From: an uncultured Actinomycetes bacterium
GTDB lineage: Bacteria > Actinomycetota > Coriobacteriia > Coriobacteriales > Atopobiaceae
Length of the DNA: 35,850 bases
Assembly: GCA_900318935.1 (NCBI GenBank)
Contig: ONMP01000008.1
Coordinates: forward strand, 1-35,850
Reading direction: 5' to 3'
How positions within the stretch are numbered: the stretch's first letter is position 1; the number at the start of each line of letters is the position of its first letter. Shown here piece by piece: positions 26,413-35,850 of this stretch. The notes below the pieces were generated by a model. It had not been told where the DNA came from. It did not search any database and saw only the letters and a program-made list of their open reading frames with translations. The position numbers and the translations under genes were made by a program.

Positions 26413-26450
26413 CAAGGCGGCACACCCACATCATCGGGTGTGCCGCCTTG
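26413..26450 (-). terminator. Terminator of the rpoBC operon
   Basis: A perfect 15-bp stem CAAGGCGGCACACCC/GGGTGTGCCGCCTTG with an 8-base loop. On the minus strand it is followed by TTTTA, 24 bases after the rpoC stop. It probably also stops the convergent traX-like transcript. Confidence 0.92.
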
Positions 26451-26473
26451 GCATTTCACATTTGGAAGAGTCG

Positions 26474-29400
26474 CTAGTCGTCGCTCTCCTCCTGGCGCTT
26501 GAAGCTGCCAAGCAGGTCGTCAAGCGAGCTCAAGTCCTCGTTGATCACGTTGTCGCTGGCAATCGACCCGCCGCCGATGAATTCAGTCTCGTCATAGTGG
26601 TGCGTAGACGGGGCTGCCGTACCGAGCATAACGTCGTCAGAGTCGGGCGAGAAGACCATGTTGAGCAGTTGCGACAGGTCCTCGTTGTCGGCCTCGTCAT
26701 CGTCGGCCTCCAAGATAAAGAGCAGCCCACGGCTCTCGAGCCCTTCGCGCAACTCCTCTATAGCCTTGGCGCCGATACCGTCAATGCGGAACAGGTCGTC
26801 CTCGCTCTTGCCGATGAGGTCGCCCACGGTCTCGATGCCCACTTCGCTGAACTTGTTCGTCCAACGCTGCGACACACCAAGGTCATCAAAGAGGTACAGC
26901 TTCGCGTCCTCGCTTGAGAGCGTGCGTCCGTTCTTCGAGAAGCTGACACCATAATCGTCACCCACCCAATCAAGCTGCTTGGGCAGACGCTCCTCGATGC
27001 TCTTGAGGGTATCGGGAGCCCACTCGGGCAACGACTTGGCGATGGGACTCGTCGCTCCGTCGATACGTTGACCGTGGTAGGTCAATGCGACGTCTTCGTA
27101 GGCCTTGAGGCCTGTACCTGCAGGAATCTTCTTGCCCACGATTACGTTGGACTTGAGGTCGAGCAGATGATCCGTATCGCCCTCGATGGCCGCCTCCGTA
27201 AGCACGCCCGCAGTGCGGATGAACGACGCACTCGAGAGCCACGAGTCGATGGAGCTAGCTACCTTGAGCGTGCCCAGAATGACGGGCTCGGCCTCGGGCG
27301 GCGTGCCGCCGGCAAGCGTGATGTTGCGCACCGTTTCGGCAAAAATGTAGCGGTCCACGTACTGACCGAGCAGGTAGGTGGAGTCGCCAGGGTTGGTGAC
27401 CTGCACGCGGCGCAGCATCTGACGTGCGATGACCTCGACGTGCTTGTCGTTGAGGCTAACGCCCTGAGAGGTGTAGACGTCCTTGACCGACTTCACGAAG
27501 GTATGCATGGTCGACTCGATATCGGTAAGCGTGCGCAGCTTGCGGAAGTCGACGAAGCCGTAGGTGAGCTGATCGCCCGCGCGTACGGGCACCGGCTGAA
27601 CGTGTGCCTTTTCGATGCCGGGCATGAAGCGCACCGACACGGGAACGCGCTTCTCAGTAATGATGCGCGTGGGGTCGTCCTCATCGAGAATCTGCAGCAC
27701 GTACTCGTTCTGCTCGGTGAAGATGTTGAGCATGCCGGTGACGGGAGCAAGGTCAGCCTCGCGACCCAGAATCTTTTCGTTGACGTTGCTGACAACGTCA
27801 AACATACGGGCAACGGTGGGCAGACCCTGCGTAATGTCTTCGGCGCCAGCAACGCCACCGGAGTGAATCGTACGCATGGTGAGCTGTGTACCCGGCTCGC
27901 CGATCGACTGGGCAGCGATGATGCCCACAGCCGTGCCGATGTTGACCGGACGGCGTGTCGAGAGGTCCCAGCCATAGCAACGCTGGCAAACGCCATACTT
28001 GCTCTTGCAGGTGATGAGCGCACGCAGGGGAACCTTCTTTATCCCAGCGGCGAGCAGACGCTCAAGATCCTCGCGCGACTCGATGTAGCCACCCGCTGGG
28101 ATGAGCACCTCACCCTCGGGCGAGAGAACATCTCTGAGCGCACAGCGGCCAATCAGGTCAGTGTCAACGTTTTCCTCACCAGGCTTCACGAGGTCGTAGC
28201 TGACGCACTCGTCGGTGCCGCAGTCCTCCTCGCGAACGATAACATCCTGGGCCACATCGACCAGACGACGAGTAAGGTATCCAGAGTCGGAGGTGTGCGA
28301 TGCCGTGTCGACCAAGCCCTTGCGTGCGCCATAGGTCGAGATGAAGTACTCGAGCGGGGCCAAGCCCTCGCGGAAGTTCGCCTTGATGGGCAGGTCGATG
28401 GTGTCACCTGACATGTCAGCCATGAGGCCACGCATGCCCGCAAGCTGTCGGAGCTGCGTCTTTGACCCACGGGCGCCAGAGTCAGCCATCATGAAGATGG
28501 GGTTGTCTTCTGCAAAGCCCATGAGCATCTTTGAGCCCAGCTCATCGGTGCATGCGCTCCAAGCTTCAATGACCTCAGCGTGACGCTCACGCTCCGAGAG
28601 GAAGCCGTCCTCGTAGAACTCGTTGATGGTATCAACCTTTTCCTGCGTCTCGTCAAGCATGTCCTGCTTGTCCTCGGGGATGACGGCATCCCATACCGAG
28701 ACCGTAAGGCCAGCGCGCGTGGCATAGTGGAAACCCGTATGCTTGATGGCATCGAGGATAGGCTCAACGTCGGAGGTGGAATAGCGGTCGCAGCAGTCGT
28801 TGACCAGCGCGCTCACGTCGCCCTTTGACATCTTGAAGTTAATGAAGGGGTAGTCTGCGGGCAGACACTGGTGATTGAATATGATGCGGCCAACGGTCGT
28901 CTCGATGCGCACTGGACGGTCGGTAACGTCATGCCGCTCCACAACGCCACCCGCCTCATGCACGCAGAAGAAGCGACGTCCGTTGGCGATCTCATTGGCA
29001 TCAGTGGCTCCCACGCGCACGGTAACGCGAGCCTGGATGTCGAGGTGATCGCGGTTGTCGTAAGCGCACACGACGTCATCGAAGTCCATGAAGATACGGC
29101 CCTCGCCTTCGGCGCCCGGCTTCTCGGTAGTAAGGAAGTAGGTGCCAAAGACCATGTCTTGCGAAGGAACGGTGAGTACCTTGCCCGACGCCGGCGAGCG
29201 CAAGTTGTTTGAGCTGAGCATGAGGACGCGAGCCTCGGTCTGAGCTTGCGTGGAGAGAGGCACGTGTACCGACATCTGGTCGCCATCGAAGTCCGCGTTG
29301 AAGGGTGCACACACGAGCGGGTGAAGGTGGATGGCTTTACCTTCGGTGAGAACCGGCTCAAAGGCTTGGATGGACAGGCGGTGCAGGGTCGGTGCGCGGT

Positions 29401-30910
29401 TCAGCAAAACGAGGCGGTTCTTGATGACCTCGTCAAGCACGTCCCAGACCACGGATGCGCTGCGGTCGATGGCGCGCTTGGCACCCTTGATGTTCTCCAC
29501 CTTGCCGAGCTCGACCAGGCGGTGCATGACGAAGGGCTTGAAGAGTTCGAGCGCCATGGCGGAAGGCAGGCCGCACTGGTGCAGCTTGAGCTGTGGGTCG
29601 ACGACGATGACCGAACGGCCGGAGTAGTCGACGCGCTTGCCCAGCAGGTTCTGGCGGAAGCGGCCCTGCTTACCCTTGAGCGCCTCAGCGAGTGACTTGA
29701 GCGGACGTCCGCCGCGGCCCGTGACGGGACGACCACGACGACCGTTGTCAAAGAGCGCGTCCACGGACTCCTGAAGCATGCGCTTCTCGTTGTTCACGAT
29801 GATTGCCGGCGCGTCGAGGTCGAGCAGGCGCTTGAGACGATTGTTGCGGTTGATGACGCGACGATAGAGGTCGTTGAGGTCGGACGCCGCGAATCGGCCA
29901 CCATCGAGCTGCACCATCGGGCGCAGGTCGGGCGGGATGACGGGGATGACCTCGAGAATCATATTTGACGGGTCGTTACCGCCCTTGAGGAAGGCGTCGA
30001 CGACTTCCAGACGCTTGACGGCTGTGTCGCGCTTCTGCTTCTGGGACTCCTCGGAAGAGATGATGGCACGCAGCCTCTCGGCCTCGGCCCCGAGATCCAC
30101 CGCACGCAACAGCTCGCGAATGGCCTCGGCACCCATACCGCCCTTGAAGTAGGGCGAGTAATAGCGACGCATCTCGGAGAAGAGCAGCTCGTCAGAGACC
30201 AGCTCGCGCTCCTCCAGGCTCATGAACTTGTCGTATGCCTCGCTGCGAAGCTGCTTCTCCTCGGCAAACTCCTCCTCGAGGTCGGCGATGGAGGCACGAA
30301 GCTCCTCCGGGCTCATCGGCTCGATGTCGGAGAATTCTTTGCTTGCATTGTCGGCGGCCTGCGACTCGTCGTACTCCTCCTGCAGATGCGCAATCTCTTC
30401 CTCGAGCTCTGCGTCCATCTGCTGGAGGTCAGCAATCAGCTCCTCCTTGAGGTCAGGCTCATCGGCCTTTCGCGCCTCGTCGTCGATGCTCGTGATGATG
30501 TAGCTGGCGAAGTAGAGCACCTTCTCCAAGTCCTTGCTCTTGATGTCAAGCAAGCGCGCGAGCGGGAAGCTCGTTGGGCTCTTGAAGTACCAGATATGGC
30601 TCACGGGAGCGGCGAGCTCGATGTGGCCCATGCGGTCGCGGCGCACCTTGGCGCTCGTCACTTCGACGCCGCAGCGCTCGCAGGTGATGCCCTTGTAACG
30701 GATGCCCTTATACTTGCCGCAAGAGCACTCCCAGTCCTTGACGGGTCCAAAAATCTTCTCGCAGAAGAGACCGTCCTTCTCGGGCTTGAGCGTACGGTAG
30801 TTGATTGTCTCGGGCTTCTTTACCTCGCCATGGCTCCAGCCGCGAATCTTGTCTGCGGCCGCGAGCGAGATTCGGATGGCATCAAAATCTGTGGTCTCGA
30901 AATCTGCCAC
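26474..30910 (-). CDS. rpoC: RNA polymerase beta' subunit with an alpha-CTD-like C-terminal domain
   Basis: A 1478-residue beta' subunit. The N-terminal zinc site has Cys62, Cys64, Cys77 and Cys80. A charged coiled-coil insertion spans about 140-245, as in actinobacterial enzymes. The active-site NADFDGDQ is at 538-545 and the trigger-loop region follows ([16 protein letters not shown]). The catalytic core ends around residue 1320. Residues 1342-1398 (DDLGVSQRW... to ...LESRGLLF) then align without gaps to the E. coli alpha-subunit C-terminal domain, followed by an 80-residue acidic tail with two NEDLSxL motifs. The start is GTG at 30910 after AAGGAG, 5 bases after the rpoB stop. See the finding on the extra domain. 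Confidence 0.98.
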   Translation of the reverse strand: MADFETTDFDAIRISLAAADKIRGWSHGEVKKPETINYRTLKPEKDGLFCEKIFGPVKDWECSCGKYKGIRYKGITCERCGVEVTSAKVRRDRMGHIELAAPVSHIWYFKSPTSFPLARLLDIKSKDLEKVLYFASYIITSIDDEARKADEPDLKEELIADLQQMDAELEEEIAHLQEEYDESQAADNASKEFSDIEPMSPEELRASIADLEEEFAEEKQLRSEAYDKFMSLEERELVSDELLFSEMRRYYSPYFKGGMGAEAIRELLRAVDLGAEAERLRAIISSEESQKQKRDTAVKRLEVVDAFLKGGNDPSNMILEVIPVIPPDLRPMVQLDGGRFAASDLNDLYRRVINRNNRLKRLLDLDAPAIIVNNEKRMLQESVDALFDNGRRGRPVTGRGGRPLKSLAEALKGKQGRFRQNLLGKRVDYSGRSVIVVDPQLKLHQCGLPSAMALELFKPFVMHRLVELGKVENIKGAKRAIDRSASVVWDVLDEVIKNRLVLLNRAPTLHRLSIQAFEPVLTEGKAIHLHPLVCAPFNADFDGDQMSVHVPLSTQAQTEARVLMLSSNNLRSPASGKVLTVPSQDMVFGTYFLTTEKPGAEGEGRIFMDFDDVVCAYDNRDHLDIQARVTVRVGATDANEIANGRRFFCVHEAGGVVERHDVTDRPVRIETTVGRIIFNHQCLPADYPFINFKMSKGDVSALVNDCCDRYSTSDVEPILDAIKHTGFHYATRAGLTVSVWDAVIPEDKQDMLDETQEKVDTINEFYEDGFLSERERHAEVIEAWSACTDELGSKMLMGFAEDNPIFMMADSGARGSKTQLRQLAGMRGLMADMSGDTIDLPIKANFREGLAPLEYFISTYGARKGLVDTASHTSDSGYLTRRLVDVAQDVIVREEDCGTDECVSYDLVKPGEENVDTDLIGRCALRDVLSPEGEVLIPAGGYIESREDLERLLAAGIKKVPLRALITCKSKYGVCQRCYGWDLSTRRPVNIGTAVGIIAAQSIGEPGTQLTMRTIHSGGVAGAEDITQGLPTVARMFDVVSNVNEKILGREADLAPVTGMLNIFTEQNEYVLQILDEDDPTRIITEKRVPVSVRFMPGIEKAHVQPVPVRAGDQLTYGFVDFRKLRTLTDIESTMHTFVKSVKDVYTSQGVSLNDKHVEVIARQMLRRVQVTNPGDSTYLLGQYVDRYIFAETVRNITLAGGTPPEAEPVILGTLKVASSIDSWLSSASFIRTAGVLTEAAIEGDTDHLLDLKSNVIVGKKIPAGTGLKAYEDVALTYHGQRIDGATSPIAKSLPEWAPDTLKSIEERLPKQLDWVGDDYGVSFSKNGRTLSSEDAKLYLFDDLGVSQRWTNKFSEVGIETVGDLIGKSEDDLFRIDGIGAKAIEELREGLESRGLLFILEADDDEADNEDLSQLLNMVFSPDSDDVMLGTAAPSTHHYDETEFIGGGSIASDNVINEDLSSLDDLLGSFKRQEESDD
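26717..26887 (-). other. Alpha-CTD-like helix-hairpin-helix domain inside rpoC
   Basis: This segment codes for RpoC residues 1342-1398. Aligned by eye to E. coli RpoA from memory, 19 of 57 positions are identical with no gap. DNA-contact positions Arg265, Asn268, Gly296, Lys298 and Glu302 are kept; Cys269 is Lys and Ser299 is Ala. The shared end reads SRGL. Confidence 0.75.
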
Positions 30911-30915
30911 GTTCG

Positions 30916-34423
<3,508 letters not shown>

Positions 34424-34477
34424 CAGGCAGTTCCTCCTAACAAACAGACGAGAAAGCGGCTTTTGTCGCAATATACC

Positions 34478-34506
34478 AATTTAACGGAACGAGCTAGTAA
34501 GGTCAA
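34478..34506 (-). promoter_or_regulatory. Promoter of rpoB-rpoC
   Basis: On the minus strand TTGACC (34506-34501), a 17-base spacer and TAAATT (34483-34478) lie about 55 bases before the rpoB GTG. This gives rpoBC a promoter of its own, separate from the ribosomal protein operon ending in rplL. Confidence 0.75.
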
Positions 34507-34516
34507 CGATTGCTTC

Positions 34517-34545
34517 TTGACAATGCCCGGTTTTTGGTTTATAAG
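34517..34545 (+). promoter_or_regulatory. Divergent plus-strand promoter facing yfcE
   Basis: A perfect TTGACA (34517-34522), 17-base spacer and TATAAG (34540-34545) point to the right, back-to-back with the rpoB promoter 10 bases away. The transcript would start near 34552 and run about 460 bases through a repeat array before the yfcE start. No good reading frame is seen in that leader, so it could be a long 5' leader or a non-coding RNA. Confidence 0.65.
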
Positions 34546-34720
34546 AGTTTCTTTTGTTTCTACCTGCGAAAACTTCGCGCCTATTTGTGTAGATATTGTG
34601 ACTGTGTCATAAGTGTCTCAATCCTTCCGCTCTGCTTACGGCGTCGGCGCGCTGACTCCACAAGCCTTCTCATCGCCACGTAGGTGGGAACGCCAATCGC
34701 GTGAGGCAGGTTGCGTAGGC

Positions 34721-34975
34721 GTTCCGCCAGTTTGACGTCTCCGTGGCTTGCGCCCCGTACCCTTCGCCCCCGCACAGCAGCCCCTTCCGCCAAATCGACG
34801 TCGCCGTGACCCGCTTTCCCCGAGATTGCCGTTGGCGTGGATTTTTACCCCCCAGATTGACGTTCCTGTGGCACTTGAAGCCACGGCGACGTCGATCCCA
34901 TGGAATCCAGCCACACGAACGTCAATCCGGAGGAACGGCCGCCACGGCGACGTCGATCCGGCGGAACGGGTTATG
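34721..34975. repeat. Phased array of seven short repeats between rpoB and yfcE
   Basis: Core consensus GACGTCGCCGTGGC, usually preceded by TTCCGCCxxATT/C. Forward copies begin at 34734, 34797, 34828 and 34859; reverse copies occupy 34880-34893, 34910-34923 and 34941-34954. Steps are 63, 31, 31, 21 (centre to centre at the turn), 30 and 31 bases, all close to whole helical turns. The two halves are mutually complementary and could fold into one long stem. The 34424-34720 part holds the two promoters and otherwise nothing recognisable. Confidence 0.75.
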
Positions 34976-35010
34976 ATTGGCGTTACGAACGGCAGACGAC
35001 AGGGGGAATC

Positions 35011-35553
35011 ATGAAACTCGTTATCGCATCCGACATACACGGGGCGGCGTCCGCGTGCGAGCGACTCATGCGCGTGGTGGATGCCGAGGTACCCGACAGG
35101 CTCGTGCTGCTCGGCGACCTTCTTTACCACGGACCGCGCAACGACCTGCCAGATGACTATGCGCCCAAGCGCGTCATCGAGATGCTCAACGAACGCGCCA
35201 CGCGCATCATCGCCGTGCGAGGCAACTGCGAAGCCGAAGTGGACCAGATGGTGCTCGACTTTCCTTGCATGGCAACGTACAACGAGCTCTTTGACCCCCA
35301 AACCGGGCACATGCTGTTCCTCACCCACGGTCATGTCTATGGGCCGGGCCTCCACAACAGCATCGACAATCCCCCACGGCTCACACCCGGCGACGCGCTC
35401 GTCTACGGCCACACGCACGTAAAAGTCAACGAGCAAAGCACAGCACAACCTGGTGTCACGCTTTTCAATCCAGGTAGCATCGGCATCCCCAAGGACGGCA
35501 GCGCCAGCTTCGGCATCTACGAAAACGGACGTTTCGAGCTTCGCGCGCTCTAG
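35011..35553 (+). CDS. yfcE: YfcE-like metallophosphoesterase
   Basis: A 180-residue calcineurin-like phosphoesterase of the YfcE/MJ0936 group, which hydrolyses small phosphodiesters using two metal ions. Metal ligands are seen in order: ASDIHG (Asp8, His10), LLGDLLYHGP (Asp39 and following), VRGNCEAEVD (Asn in GNC), LTHGH (His) and YGHTHV, then NPGSIGIPKD. All family motifs are present and length is normal. The ATG at 35011 follows AGGGGG. The gene lies on the plus strand inside what is usually an uninterrupted rplL-rpoB junction. A shadow frame on the minus strand (34636-35598) is not a gene. Confidence 0.93.
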   Translation: MKLVIASDIHGAASACERLMRVVDAEVPDRLVLLGDLLYHGPRNDLPDDYAPKRVIEMLNERATRIIAVRGNCEAEVDQMVLDFPCMATYNELFDPQTGHMLFLTHGHVYGPGLHNSIDNPPRLTPGDALVYGHTHVKVNEQSTAQPGVTLFNPGSIGIPKDGSASFGIYENGRFELRAL

Positions 35554-35612
35554 GGCTTCGCGCTGCGGGAACGTCGCCCTCCGCCTTATGCGATGCACGC
35601 CTCCATATGAAA

Positions 35613-35640
35613 GAAGGCCGAACCCGTGGGCTCGGCCTTC
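35613..35640 (-). terminator. Terminator between rplL and yfcE
   Basis: A stem GAAGGCCGA/TCGGCCTTC extended by CCC/GGG. On the minus strand it is followed by TTTC, 23 bases after the rplL stop. It can also act for the convergent yfcE transcript. Confidence 0.82.
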
Positions 35641-35663
35641 GTAAAGCTGGTTGAAGCAAAGAA

Positions 35664-35850
35664 CTACTTCAGGGTGACGGCGGCGCCAGCCTCCTCGAGC
35701 TCCTTCTTGGCAGCCTCGGCGTCCTCCTTCTTGACACCCTCCATGATGACATTGGGGACCTTCTCGACGGCCTCCTTGGCCTCCTTGAGGCCAAGACCGG
35801 TGAGCTTGCGGACGACCTTGATGACGGCGATCTTCTTGTCGCCGAAGGAG
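35664..35850 (-). CDS. rplL: 50S ribosomal protein L7/L12, C-terminal part
   Basis: The frame enters from the right edge; only the C-terminal 61 codons are in the window. The visible part, [20 protein letters not shown] then [15 protein letters not shown] and ending AGAAVTLK, is the conserved L7/L12 C-terminal domain that recruits elongation factors to the ribosomal stalk. Residues for the factor-binding helix ([15 protein letters not shown]) are intact. Downstream is a terminator rather than rpoB, so the usual rplJL-rpoBC linkage is broken by yfcE. Confidence 0.97.
   Translation of the reverse strand, partial: SFGDKKIAVIKVVRKLTGLGLKEAKEAVEKVPNVIMEGVKKEDAEAAKKELEEAGAAVTLK

Noticed and set aside
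34636-35598. A 320-codon minus-strand frame opposite yfcE
   Set aside because: Shadow of yfcE and of the repeat array; the opposite strand encodes a clear metallophosphoesterase.

Overview
The window comes from a high-GC Gram-positive bacterium, most likely a coriobacterium (class Coriobacteriia; an Olsenella/Atopobium-type lineage is my best guess). This rests on actinobacterial-type ribosomal proteins and RNA polymerase, secreted subtilases with Ig-like and ChW repeats, a BspA-type surface protein and PPi-dependent phosphofructokinase. Species cannot be named from the sequence alone.

Layout. 1-3100 (minus strand): the 5' part of a secreted BspA/DUF285 leucine-rich-repeat protein, a DUF1810 protein with an overlapping small membrane protein, and a gene relic. 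3106-4415: a decayed AAA-ATPase/PD-(D/E)XK pseudogene. 4599-7974: the str operon rpsL-rpsG-fusA with rpsJ directly after fusA and no tuf. 8126-9065: a REP-associated tyrosine transposase (RAYT) bracketed by two 66-bp palindromic REP doublets. 9153-10589: a flotillin. 10739-18108: two tandem paralogous secreted subtilisin-like proteases. 18356-19609: PPi-dependent phosphofructokinase. 19696-20642: a lipoprotein barnase-type RNase with a barstar-type inhibitor. 20779-22782: a secreted InlB-repeat protein. 22771-25490: an ArsR/SmtB sensor with a His-rich Zn/Cd exporting P-type ATPase. 25638-26378: a TraX-family membrane protein. 26474-34423: rpoB-rpoC. 34424-35010: divergent promoters and a phased repeat array. 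35011-35553: a YfcE-like phosphodiesterase. 35664-end: the 3' end of rplL.

How it fits together. Two housekeeping blocks (rplL/rpoBC and str/S10), both on the minus strand, bracket about 18 kb of envelope and accessory genes. Most of these concern the cell surface, secretion, metal efflux or a toxin/immunity pair.

Most notable points. (1) RpoC carries, near its C-terminus, a domain that aligns without gaps over 57 residues to the RNA polymerase alpha-subunit C-terminal domain as I recall it from E. coli, including the DNA-contacting Arg265, Asn268, Gly296, Lys298 and Glu302 equivalents. (2) A RAYT gene lies between two REP doublets whose arm order is swapped. (3) rpoB is interrupted by a one-base frameshift near codon 930 and has an unusual, longer fork-loop-2 segment. 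(4) Seven copies of a short motif spaced at whole helical turns lie between rpoB and yfcE. (5) Ribosomal protein S12 naturally carries Arg at position 88, a known streptomycin-resistance position.
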